A stretch of 64,000 nucleotides of DNA from CBDDBX01 sp965225955 (GTDB lineage: Bacteria; Acidobacteriota; Aminicenantia; UBA2199): contig CBDDBX010000032.1 in assembly GCA_965225955.1 (NCBI GenBank), positions 1 through 64,000 on the forward strand. The letters are read 5' to 3'. Positions 56,983-64,000 of the stretch are shown here, in pieces; position 1 is the stretch's first letter, and every line of letters starts with the position of its first letter. The position numbers and the translations under genes were made by a program. The notes under the pieces were generated by a model that was given only the letters and a program-made list of their open reading frames with translations, was not told the DNA's origin and did not search any database.

Positions 56983-58727
56983 TGAGAATTAAAGATGATA
57001 AGACTATAATTGAAGAACTTAAAGAGAAAATAGGGCATCTGGAGGCTAAATCCAGACATCTGGAGAATGAGCTTAAACTTTTGAAACAGGAGTATGATGC
57101 TGTATCAGAGTGGAATTTTGAGCTGGTATCTTTTGTAGAGGAGAGGGTGAGAGAGAGAGAAAGTGAATCAGAACTTTACAGAAAGCAGCTTGATCAGAAT
57201 AATCTGGAGTTGAACCTTATGCTGGACTCATGTCCTGCGATGATCTTTTTTAAAGATGTGAATTTACGATATGTTCGGGTAAATAGTGAATTTTCAAATA
57301 AGATAGGCTATCCGGTAAGCAGAATTATCGGTAAAAAATATAATGAACTTTTTGAGGATGTTAATCCCTGGTATGTGAACGTAGAGGAGAAAATCCTTGA
57401 GAGTGGTGAAGCGGCAGATATCCTTTCAGGGCCTGTTAAAACAGCTAAAGGGGAACTTGAGCTTCTTGTAAAAAAGGTGCCCCATAAAGATCTGGATGGT
57501 AATGTAGTTGGAATTATAGGGTTCGCTATAGATATTTCAGATCTCAGAAGAGCAGAGAGAGAGAAATCAAATCTGGAAAATAAGCTTGTAAGAGCGAGAA
57601 AGCTGGAAGCTCTTGGAGAGATGGCAAGCTGTGTAGCTCACGATCTTAATCAGCTTCTTACTGGTATTATCAGTTATCCTGATCTTTTATCATCAAGGCT
57701 GCCTGAAGATTCTGGTGCTGAAAAGTATCTTAAAGCTATTAAGCAGTCTGGTTTAAGAGCTGCTGCAATAACCAGAGACCTGCTGACTCTTGGCAGGAAA
57801 AAACAACATAGAGAGAGAATTAATCTGGCTGAAGTTATAGATGAGTATATCTCATCTGTTGAATTTGGACTTCTTCAGACCAGATTTCCTGAAGTGAAGC
57901 TTAAGTTTGAAGTGAAAAGTGGTGAAACTGATATACTTGGTTCACCGGTACACCTGTCACAGATGCTGATGAATATGGTATCAAATGCTTTTGAAGCTGT
58001 TGCAGAGAAAAATATGTCCGGCGGAGCTGGAGAAGTCAGGCTATGTGTGGAACCTCTGTTCAATAATGAAGAGGTCAGCAGGTATGAACTTGAATCTTAT
58101 GTAGTTCTCAGAATTGAAGATGATGGTAAAGGTATTGGACTTCCACCAGAAGATATAAATCGTATTTTTGATCCTTTCTATTCAAGCAAGAAGCTAGGCA
58201 AAAGTGGCTCGGGCCTTGGGATGACAGTAGTTAAACAGGTTGTTGATGAGCATGACGGTTTTATATTTGTATCCAGTAAAGATAATGGTGGAACTACATT
58301 TGATATATATCTTCCTGTTGCAGGCAAAAGTAGTGAAGCTACTGCTCTCACTTCAAAAGGGATTCTGCTGGTTGATCTGAATGGTAATTCATGCATTGAA
58401 GAGTCTCATTTTACAGCTGAAGGTTTTCATGTAACCAGAACAATAAGCAGTGGAGATGCCCTTACAAGGCTGAAGAGTTACAATTTTCGCATGGTTTTTA
58501 TAATTACTCCCGGAGGTTTCAGAAGTAGCTGTATTGCAGAGCTTATAGCACTTATTGAAAATGCCGGAGATGTGAGAACAGTAATAGTTGTCAGCCCTGA
58601 ATATTCAGAACAGACAAATGAGATTAAAAGGACTTATAAGAGAGTTGAATTCATGCCTCTTCCTCAGGGAGAAGTTGCAGGTAAATCCCCGATAAGCTCA
58701 ATATTAAGGGAAGAAATTCTACTTTAA
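56982..58727 (+). CDS. PAS sensor histidine kinase with degenerate receiver
   Basis: 581 residues, soluble. An N-terminal coiled coil (KIGHLEAKSRHLENELKLLK-like, residues ~1-60), a PAS domain (~80-200: LNLMLDSCPAMIFFKDVNLR, IIGKKYNELFEDVNPW), a dimerisation domain with the phospho-His in EMASCVAHDLNQLLTGI, and an ATPase domain (NMVSNAFEAV as N-box, VLRIEDDGKGIGLPP, GSGLGMTVVKQVV). A C-terminal receiver-like domain (~450-575: GILLVDLNGNSCIEES, FRMVFIITPGGF) lacks the usual phospho-acceptor Asp after its third strand, so it is probably a pseudo-receiver. The output response regulator is not adjacent. Confidence 0.88.
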   Translation: MRIKDDKTIIEELKEKIGHLEAKSRHLENELKLLKQEYDAVSEWNFELVSFVEERVRERESESELYRKQLDQNNLELNLMLDSCPAMIFFKDVNLRYVRVNSEFSNKIGYPVSRIIGKKYNELFEDVNPWYVNVEEKILESGEAADILSGPVKTAKGELELLVKKVPHKDLDGNVVGIIGFAIDISDLRRAEREKSNLENKLVRARKLEALGEMASCVAHDLNQLLTGIISYPDLLSSRLPEDSGAEKYLKAIKQSGLRAAAITRDLLTLGRKKQHRERINLAEVIDEYISSVEFGLLQTRFPEVKLKFEVKSGETDILGSPVHLSQMLMNMVSNAFEAVAEKNMSGGAGEVRLCVEPLFNNEEVSRYELESYVVLRIEDDGKGIGLPPEDINRIFDPFYSSKKLGKSGSGLGMTVVKQVVDEHDGFIFVSSKDNGGTTFDIYLPVAGKSSEATALTSKGILLVDLNGNSCIEESHFTAEGFHVTRTISSGDALTRLKSYNFRMVFIITPGGFRSSCIAELIALIENAGDVRTVIVVSPEYSEQTNEIKRTYKRVEFMPLPQGEVAGKSPISSILREEILL

Positions 58728-58734
58728 TGGAAAG

Positions 58735-58761
58735 AAAGGGGCAGGTTGTACCCTGCCCTTT
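58735..58761. terminator. Bidirectional hairpin between convergent genes
   Basis: AAAGGGGCAGG pairs with CCTGCCCTTT around a short loop (one bulged G). It lies between the kinase and ferredoxin oxidoreductase stop codons; on the minus strand it is followed by a CTTTCTTTCC run. Confidence 0.65.
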
Positions 58762-58776
58762 ATAGATTTTAATTAT

Positions 58777-59313
58777 TTATACAAGACTCATACCAAGATC
58801 TATCGCCTTCTCATTGAGAGGAATCAGATGATGGTGTCTTTCAGGAAGTGTGTCTTTAAGAGCTGTAAGAAGTGACTCTTTTTTAACAACTTCATTGATC
58901 TTAACAAGAGCTCCAAGAACAACCATATTCATAACTTTGGTGTTCTGAAGTTCATTTGTAGCTTTATCAATTGCTGGAAGAGGGAATATTTTAATATCTG
59001 TTCTTGATGGAGGAGTTTTAATTGTACTGCTCTCCCAGATCAGAATTCCGTCTTTTTTTACTTTACCCTCAAACTTGTTAAGTGAAGGAAGGTTAAGTGC
59101 AACAACTACATCATATTCGTTAACGATAGGTGATGAGATAATATCGTCGCTGATGTTAACCATACAGTTTGCAGTACCACCACGCATTTCAGGACCATAT
59201 GAAGGCATCCAGCTTATCTCTTTACCCTCTTTCATAGCTGCATAAGCAAGAAGTTTTCCCATTGAGAGAACTCCCTGTCCACCAAAACCGGCAAATATCA
59301 TTTCATTTAACAT
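58777..59313 (-). CDS. 2-oxoacid:ferredoxin oxidoreductase gamma subunit
   Basis: 178 residues. IFAGFGGQGVLSMGKLLAYA is the POR/KOR gamma-domain signature, followed by YGPEMRGGTANCMVNIS and PSLNKFEGKVKKDGILIWES. The subunit binds the CoA-side region of the complex. AGGAGG precedes ATG 59313. It is the last gene of a four-gene operon (ferredoxin, alpha, beta, gamma order in transcription). The size matches free-standing gamma subunits of VOR/KOR enzymes. Confidence 0.92.
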   Translation of the reverse strand: MLNEMIFAGFGGQGVLSMGKLLAYAAMKEGKEISWMPSYGPEMRGGTANCMVNISDDIISSPIVNEYDVVVALNLPSLNKFEGKVKKDGILIWESSTIKTPPSRTDIKIFPLPAIDKATNELQNTKVMNMVVLGALVKINEVVKKESLLTALKDTLPERHHHLIPLNEKAIDLGMSLV

Positions 59314-59325
59314 CTGCTTATCCTC

Positions 59326-60078
59326 CTATTTAGCGGGTGCCTTGAATACCCCTAGTGGGAAGTAGGGGAAAGACTCTTCCTTGATTTTTCCAAGAGATTC
59401 GACAGGAGAACATTTCCAGCCTGAAGGGCAATTGGAAACGACTTCAATAAAACTGGTACCTGCTTTTTTCTGCTGCAGTTCAAAACCTTTTTTAATTGCA
59501 TTTTTGGCTTTTCTTGCATTTGCAGGGGTATTACAGCTTACTCTTTCAGCATACGCAACACCGTCAAACTGTGAAACCATTTCGCACATCTTAAGAGGAG
59601 AACCTGTAGTTTTAGGATCTCTTCCATAAGGAGATGTTGCTGTTTTGTCACCTTCAAGTGTTGTAGGAGCCATCTGACCACCAGTCATACCGTAGATTCT
59701 GTTGTTAACAAAGATAACTGTGATATTCTCACCTCTGTTACATGCATGAATAGTTTCAGCTGTTCCGATTGCTGCAAGGTCACCGTCTCCCTGATATGAG
59801 AGAACGATATTTTCAGGGAGCATTCTTTTAATAGCTGTTGCAACAGCACATGCTCTTCCGTGAGCAGCTTCCTGCCAGTCGATATCGATGTAGTCATAGG
59901 CAAAAACACTGCAACCAACAGGACATACACCAACAGTCTGTGACTGAATGTCCATTTCATCAATCAGCTCAGCAATTAGTTTATGTACAGTAGAATGAAT
60001 ACAGCCTGGGCAGTAGTGCATTCTTACATCCAGAAGTGATTCCGGACGTTTATAGATTAATTCGTATCCTTCTTTCAT
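59326..60078 (-). CDS. 2-oxoacid:ferredoxin oxidoreductase beta subunit (TPP-binding)
   Basis: 250 residues that bind thiamine pyrophosphate and one [4Fe-4S] cluster. The cluster cysteines lie in HYCPGCIHSTVHKLI and VGVCPVGCSVF. YQGDGDLAAIGTAETIHACN and FVNNRIYGMTGGQMAPTT are the TPP diphosphate/magnesium motif (GDGD...NN). Sequence features resemble the VorA/KorB branch that uses 2-oxoisovalerate or 2-oxoglutarate. GGAG precedes ATG 60078. It works with the alpha, gamma and ferredoxin subunits encoded alongside. Confidence 0.92.
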   Translation of the reverse strand: MKEGYELIYKRPESLLDVRMHYCPGCIHSTVHKLIAELIDEMDIQSQTVGVCPVGCSVFAYDYIDIDWQEAAHGRACAVATAIKRMLPENIVLSYQGDGDLAAIGTAETIHACNRGENITVIFVNNRIYGMTGGQMAPTTLEGDKTATSPYGRDPKTTGSPLKMCEMVSQFDGVAYAERVSCNTPANARKAKNAIKKGFELQQKKAGTSFIEVVSNCPSGWKCSPVESLGKIKEESFPYFPLGVFKAPAK

Positions 60079-60087
60079 TTGAGACTC

Positions 60088-61146
60088 CTATTTGAACTTA
60101 ATAAGTGTCTGCTCCAGAATCTCTTCAGGAGTAGGTATGATTCCACCGGTTCTTCCGTACAGATGTACAGGTTTTCTTCCGTTTACAGCCAGTTTAACAT
60201 CTTCAACCATCTGGCCTGTACTCATTTCTGCAGAAATAAAGCCTTTAACTCTTGACTCTTCTGCAAGTTCTGTGATTCTTGCTGAAGGATAAGGCCATAG
60301 AGTAATTGGTCTTAAAAGACCCATTTTAATGTTCTGCTGTCTTGCAAGATCAACAACTTTTCTGCTGATTCTTGAAGTAATACCGTAAGAAACAATTACG
60401 ATTTCAGCATCATCAATCATATACTCTTCATAACGGGTTTCATTTTCTGAAATCTCTTTATATTTAGCCTGGAGTTTGAAGTTTTTCTGTTCCATATCTT
60501 CTGACTGAATATAGAGTGAAGTAATAACATTCTTTTTTCTGTCAGGAGTTTTACCAGTAGTTGCCCATGGTTTTTTATAATCGGGTTTTACCGGTTCAGG
60601 AAGTACAACTTTTTCCATAATCTGACCAATTGCACCGTCTGCAAGAATCAGAGCTGGTGTACAGTACTTATCAGCAAGATCAAAAGCAAGCATTGTCAGA
60701 TCAGCCATTTCCTGAACTGAGTTTGGTGCTAATGTAATCAGTCTGTAGTCACCGTGACCACCGCCTTTAACAGCCTGGAAGTAATCTCCCTGACTTGGCT
60801 GAATAGTTCCCAGACCAGGGCCACCTCTCGCAACGTTAACAACTACGCTGGGAAGTTCCGCACATGCGATGTAAGACATACCTTCCTGCATTAGTGAATA
60901 ACCTGGAGAAGATGTTGAAGTCATCGTTCTGGCTCCGGCACCTGCTGCTCCATATACCATATTTATTGATGCGACTTCGCTCTCGGCCTGAACCAGAACG
61001 TAATCGTGCTTTGGTTCCTCCATAGCGAGATATTCTACGATCTCTGACTGTGGAGTAATTGGGTATCCAAAATAGCCCTTCATTCCAGCTCTGATTGCTG
61101 CTTCTGCGAGGGCATCATTACCTTTCATGAACTTAATTTCGCTCAA
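60088..61146 (-). CDS. 2-oxoacid:ferredoxin oxidoreductase alpha subunit
   Basis: 352 residues. FMKGNDALAEAAIRAGMKGY, FGYPITPQSEIVEYLA and VQAESEVASINMVYGAAGAG are the alpha-subunit (pyrimidine-binding) motifs, followed by SSPGYSLMQEGMSYIACAEL and NVARGGPGLGTIQPSQGDY. The C-terminal part contains a transketolase-C-like fold (IVIVSYGITSRISRKVVDLA). TTG 61146 with GGAGG upstream is the start. VorB-type enzymes have this length; the substrate could be 2-oxoisovalerate or 2-oxoglutarate and is not decided here. Confidence 0.92.
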   Translation of the reverse strand: MSEIKFMKGNDALAEAAIRAGMKGYFGYPITPQSEIVEYLAMEEPKHDYVLVQAESEVASINMVYGAAGAGARTMTSTSSPGYSLMQEGMSYIACAELPSVVVNVARGGPGLGTIQPSQGDYFQAVKGGGHGDYRLITLAPNSVQEMADLTMLAFDLADKYCTPALILADGAIGQIMEKVVLPEPVKPDYKKPWATTGKTPDRKKNVITSLYIQSEDMEQKNFKLQAKYKEISENETRYEEYMIDDAEIVIVSYGITSRISRKVVDLARQQNIKMGLLRPITLWPYPSARITELAEESRVKGFISAEMSTGQMVEDVKLAVNGRKPVHLYGRTGGIIPTPEEILEQTLIKFK

Positions 61147-61159
61147 AGTATCCTCCGTT

Positions 61160-61387
61160 TCAGTTACTAATTTTTTTGTAAACAGTTATTGCTGCATCTG
61201 GACACATTACCGCACAGCCTTTACAGGCGACACACTTTTCTTCTTCTTTAAGATAAGCATAGTGCAGACCATAAGAGTTGGTGTCGGATGTGTTTAATGA
61301 AAGACAGCTCGTAGGACAACTGGCAATACAGAGACCACAGCCTTTACATACTTCGCGGTCAATTTCAACATAACCTTTTGCTGGCAT
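61160..61387 (-). CDS. Ferredoxin-like delta subunit of 2-oxoacid oxidoreductase
   Basis: 75 residues with two [4Fe-4S] motifs: CKGCGLCIASCPTSCL and CVACKGCAVMCPDAAI. It passes electrons from the oxidoreductase to an external ferredoxin. AAGGAGG precedes ATG 61387, so the longer upstream frame is rejected. It is the first gene of the operon, 13 bases before the alpha subunit. Such small delta subunits accompany four-subunit KOR/VOR complexes. Confidence 0.93.
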   Translation of the reverse strand: MPAKGYVEIDREVCKGCGLCIASCPTSCLSLNTSDTNSYGLHYAYLKEEEKCVACKGCAVMCPDAAITVYKKISN

Positions 61388-61553
61388 CTCGTCCTCCTTA
61401 TAAAATAGAATAATATTGAATATCAAACTGTAGCATTTTATATGGTAAAATTCAAGATGAAATAGGAATTATACGCTCCAGAACAGGGTGTTGGGGAATT
61501 TTATTCGGAAAAATGAGAAAAGGTTTTGATATTTAAAACAGACTTTAAAATCT

Positions 61554-61590
61554 GAAATTACCCGATTTCAGAGAAGAAACCGGGTATTTC
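61554..61590 (-). terminator. Hairpin after fabH
   Basis: GAAATTACCCG (61554-61564) pairs with CGGGTATTTC (61581-61590), about 10 base pairs with one bulge, 17 bases past the fabH stop at 61607. The minus strand has only a short TTTT tract further on. Confidence 0.5.
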
Positions 61591-61606
61591 GCTTTTATAT
61601 GATATA

Positions 61607-62590
61607 TCAGAATTTCAATACTGCGCCACCCCATGTGAGGCCTGCGCCAAAAGCTGCCAGAAGAACATTTGAGCCTTCTGTAATACGGCCAGCCTTTCTG
61701 GCCTGGTCAAGTGCTATTGGAATTGTTGCAGCTGAAATATTTGCTGTTTTGTCAATATTAACAAAAGTTTTGTCTTTTGGAATACCCGCACGTCTTATAG
61801 TGGCATCTATAATTCTTATGTTAGCCTGGTGAGGAATGAAAACGTCTACATCTTCTCCTGTCAGTCCTGCAAGTGACAGAGCTTTATTAGCTGATTCATG
61901 CATACGGACTACAGCATTCTTAAAAACTTCGTTACCTTTCATGTGCACTGTATGAAGTTTCTGATCAACAGTTTCATGAGAAGCAGGTCTTCTGCTTCCA
62001 CCAGCCGGCTGGGTAAGAAGTTCGCCAAGATTACCATCTGCACCCCAGCAGGTAGACATAATTCCATTATCTTTCTCTTCTGTTGCAGATATAACAACAG
62101 CACCGGCACCATCACCAAAAAGAACGCAGGTGTTACGATCTTCCCAGTTCATCGCTCTGGTCATTGTTTCTGCACCGGCAAGAAGTATCGTTTTTGCTGT
62201 ACCGGATTTAATAAAAGAATCAGCAATTGCAAGACCGTAAATGAAACCTGAACAGCCAGCACTGAAATCGAATGAAGGTACAGGACCAATTTCAAGGTTC
62301 TTCTGAACCCAGTTTGCTGTTGAAGGATATATTGTGTCTGGTGTAACTGTTGCTACCAGAATCATATCTATATCATCTTTTGTTAAACCACTATCTTCAA
62401 TGGCTTTTTTCGCTGCCTCAGTAACGAGATCAGAAGTAGCCTGATCCTCTGCTGCAAAATGGCGTTCTTTAATGCCGGTTCTTGATGAGATCCACTCATC
62501 TGAAGTATCTACTCTTTTTGCCCAATCTTCATTGGTCATAATTTTTTCAGGCAGGTATGAACCTGTACCCAGAATTTTAGCTCTGATCAT
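61607..62590 (-). CDS. fabH: 3-oxoacyl-ACP synthase III FabH
   Basis: 327-residue thiolase-fold enzyme that starts fatty-acid synthesis by condensing acyl-CoA with malonyl-ACP. Visible active-site residues: Cys in FDFSAGCSGFIYGL, His in DVFIPHQANIRII, Asn in INIDKTANISAAT. The opening KILGTGSYLPEKIMTNED, SSRTGIKERHFAA and the final LLAAFGAGLTWGGAVL are also typical. The length is normal. ATG 62590 overlaps the preceding lipoprotein gene by 14 bases, so the two are co-transcribed. Its specificity for branched-chain primers is possible, given the VOR-like enzyme next to it, but unproven. Confidence 0.95.
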   Translation of the reverse strand: MIRAKILGTGSYLPEKIMTNEDWAKRVDTSDEWISSRTGIKERHFAAEDQATSDLVTEAAKKAIEDSGLTKDDIDMILVATVTPDTIYPSTANWVQKNLEIGPVPSFDFSAGCSGFIYGLAIADSFIKSGTAKTILLAGAETMTRAMNWEDRNTCVLFGDGAGAVVISATEEKDNGIMSTCWGADGNLGELLTQPAGGSRRPASHETVDQKLHTVHMKGNEVFKNAVVRMHESANKALSLAGLTGEDVDVFIPHQANIRIIDATIRRAGIPKDKTFVNIDKTANISAATIPIALDQARKAGRITEGSNVLLAAFGAGLTWGGAVLKF

Positions 62591-63470
62591 CTAATGACTC
62601 CCTGTAGTAAAGAAAAAATATTTGAACTCCTAATTCCCTGCTGTCATTTATTTCAGGATTTATCTCGGAAGGGATAAATGTTTTGTCAGTCTCAATTGTG
62701 AGCTTGAACTCTGATTCGTTTCCAAGTTTGTCAGGAGTTAGTGTGTATTGTTTTTTAAAAAGTCCTTCTTCGGGGATAAACTCCTCAAGAAGTGTATCAT
62801 TTATCTTTATGATTACTTTCTGATCTTTGAACCGCTTCTTATCAACACGGCCACGTACAATCAGATAAGATTTTTTATTCAGTTTCTCAATTATGCAGGT
62901 AGCCTGCTTTGTTGACCATCTCCATTTCCTGTGTTCAGGATTACTGATTGATGGATCTGCTTCTTCATTGTTCCAGCCTTCTGAGTAGAGAATCTCAGGA
63001 GCAACAATTGATGCTGGCTGTATATTCAGCTTTTTCTCTGAAAGAATAATTTTTGAAGCCGGGTTCTCCGGATCGTAAATCCCTACAGTCAGTTTGATCT
63101 CTTCATAGCCTTCAAAATCCACATCAAGTTCATCCAGAAACTGTGGCATAAAAACAGTTCGTGAATATTTAACAGGTGTTCCCTTTTTCCAGTCTCTGGA
63201 AGGAACTGCAGGTGAGTGATCGTCCTGAAAGAGCATTTCTCTTGTTCTTGGGCGATAGAAATGGGTGAAAACGATATAGTTCTTGGTCAGACCTGTGAAT
63301 TTCTCTGTATATCCGAAGGTGTAATCCATTTTTATATATGTGGAATCAGTAAGGGTTACCGGTTTGATGTTGAGATTAAGATCGATTCCTTTTTTGTCTT
63401 TTTGACTTCCACAGGATGCTGTGAGTAGTAGTGAGAACAGTGCCAGAATTGCCAGGCTCTTGAGTTTCAT
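62577..63470 (-). CDS. Lipoprotein of unknown function
   Basis: 297 residues with a lipobox (LFSLLLTASCGSQKD). Two beta-rich parts are visible: residues ~25-130 (VTLTDSTYIKMDYTFGYTEK, FEGYEEIKLTVGIYDPENPA) and ~140-290 (KKSYLIVRGRVDKKRFKDQK, FKKQYTLTPDKLGNESEFKL). The charged WKKGTPVKYSRTVFMPQF segment is notable. No recognised family. GGAGGG lies six bases before ATG 63470. It shares an operon with fabH; the reason is not evident. Confidence 0.8.
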   Translation of the reverse strand: MKLKSLAILALFSLLLTASCGSQKDKKGIDLNLNIKPVTLTDSTYIKMDYTFGYTEKFTGLTKNYIVFTHFYRPRTREMLFQDDHSPAVPSRDWKKGTPVKYSRTVFMPQFLDELDVDFEGYEEIKLTVGIYDPENPASKIILSEKKLNIQPASIVAPEILYSEGWNNEEADPSISNPEHRKWRWSTKQATCIIEKLNKKSYLIVRGRVDKKRFKDQKVIIKINDTLLEEFIPEEGLFKKQYTLTPDKLGNESEFKLTIETDKTFIPSEINPEINDSRELGVQIFFLYYRESLDDQS

Positions 63471-63505
63471 TATCCCTCCATATATTTGTACAATGATGAA
63501 AGCTT

Positions 63506-63534
63506 AATCTAACATAATTGTTTTTATAAATCAA
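63506..63534 (-). promoter_or_regulatory. Promoter of the lipoprotein-fabH operon
   Basis: On the minus strand: TTGATT (63534-63529), 17 bases, TAGATT (63511-63506). A leader of about 30 bases precedes ATG 63470. Confidence 0.5.
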
Positions 63535-63652
63535 TATGGCAGAAAGCTGTGAGAATCTGCAATGAGAATCAGCGTTAAGGGTTTCTGTTGTTATTGTTGA
63601 CAGATACGTCAGGGCTTTAAAAAAAGTGATTCATTCCAGAAAAATCGCTATG

Positions 63653-63681
63653 TTGAAAAAGCCAGAACCCTATATTAGATT
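63653..63681 (+). promoter_or_regulatory. Promoter of the solute-binding protein gene
   Basis: TTGAAA (63653-63658), 17 bases, TAGATT (63676-63681). The leader carries AGGAGG at 63699-63704 before ATG 63709. Confidence 0.6.
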
Positions 63682-63708
63682 ATTAGTATATGAAATTCAG
63701 GAGGTTAC

Positions 63709-64000
63709 ATGAAGGGACTTTTTTTAATAACACTTTTAGTCGCATTTGTTTTTGTTCCGGTTTCAGCCGGGGAACCAGTAACCGGTGAGAAGGATCAGAA
63801 AGGGAAAACAATTTTAATGGGTACCAGTGCAGATTATCCACCTTATGAGTTCTATCTCCTTAATGAGAAAGATGGAGATGTTGTAGGGCTTGATATCGAT
63901 ATAGCAAAAGAAGTTGCTAAAGCCATTGGTGCAAAACTGGTGGTTAAGGATATGGTTTTCAGTGAGCTTTTCAATGCTCTTGAGAAAGGAGAAATCGATT
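63709..64000 (+). CDS. Family 3 solute-binding protein, cut by window end
   Basis: 97 codons are visible and the frame is open at the right edge. A signal peptide (MKGLFLITLLVAFVFVPVSAG) precedes ILMGTSADYPPYEFYLL, VVGLDIDIAKEVAKAIGAKL and FSELFNALEKGEID, the classic start of periplasmic binding proteins of polar amino-acid ABC importers (SBP_bac_3). The rest of the gene and any permease or ATPase lie outside the window, so a sensor-type use of this fold cannot be excluded. AGGAGG sits four bases before ATG 63709. Confidence 0.88.
   Translation, partial: MKGLFLITLLVAFVFVPVSAGEPVTGEKDQKGKTILMGTSADYPPYEFYLLNEKDGDVVGLDIDIAKEVAKAIGAKLVVKDMVFSELFNALEKGEID

Noticed and set aside
1..64000. CRISPR arrays, tRNA or rRNA genes, intact insertion sequences
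   Set aside because: No regularly spaced repeats, cloverleaf-like segments, rRNA signatures or transposase frames were seen on either strand.

Overview
The window is about 64 kb of an AT-rich bacterial chromosome from a diderm (Gram-negative) organism. Kdo and lipid A genes (waaA, lpxK, an lpxL-type acyltransferase), a type IV pilus secretin operon, several lipoproteins and many Sec signal peptides show the envelope type. A four-subunit 2-oxoacid:ferredoxin oxidoreductase suggests anaerobic or ferredoxin-based metabolism. A PadR regulator paired with a large MacB/FtsX-type permease is an arrangement often met in Acidobacteriota and related phyla, but no rRNA or clear marker allows a firm lineage call. 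No tRNA, rRNA, CRISPR array or intact transposon was seen.

Layout. 1-2.8 kb: an unknown protein cut by the left edge, murI, a small exported protein and a fluoride channel gene (crcB). 2.8-5.7 kb: padR plus permease, with a palindrome over the promoter. 5.9-7.1 kb: a small accessory patch with a shortened DUF1016/YhcG gene, a shortened BRO-N gene and a small coiled-coil ORF. 7.2-16.1 kb: an exported HELLH protease-like protein, a HAD phosphatase, dus, a soluble Ser/Thr kinase, a lytic transglycosylase, a SAM-cleaving DUF62 protein, a ThyX-like protein and a secreted S9 peptidase with a lysine-rich insert. 16.1-18.1 kb: cbiMQO metal transporter. 18.3-27.4 kb: ilvE, a TPR protein, an ABC-F ATPase, a DUF5684 membrane protein, an SDR, a chemoreceptor and a PlsC-like acyltransferase. 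27.7-30.2 kb: a ZnuABC-type transporter.

30.2-36.7 kb is one overlapping minus-strand operon, waaA-lpxK-lpxL-rph-csd6-csd4, combining outer-membrane lipid synthesis with two peptidoglycan-trimming enzymes whose relatives set helical cell shape in Helicobacter and Campylobacter. 37.0-46.6 kb is pilMNOPQ followed by two lipoproteins, a 742-residue TPR/acidic protein and a roadblock (MglB-like) protein. 46.6-52.7 kb: tatD, an AGCS symporter, a TraB/GumN protein, a DHH phosphoesterase and a GH99-like protein. 52.7-53.3 kb is a gene-free stretch dense in hairpins. 53.3-56.0 kb: a small lipoprotein and a GH92 alpha-mannosidase. 56.1-58.7 kb: an HDOD protein and a PAS histidine kinase with a degenerate receiver. 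58.8-63.5 kb: the ferredoxin oxidoreductase operon, fabH and a lipoprotein. The right edge cuts a solute-binding protein gene.

The strongest unexpected signal is regulatory. At least nine genes have a good -10 box (three times the exact nonamer TGATATAAT) only 5-8 bases before the start codon and no Shine-Dalgarno sequence. These mRNAs are probably leaderless, while neighbouring genes use ordinary GGAGG sites. The other points worth attention are the Csd4/Csd6 pair inside an LPS operon, the extended pilus operon with a repeat-motif scaffold protein, and the 52.7-53.3 kb hairpin field.
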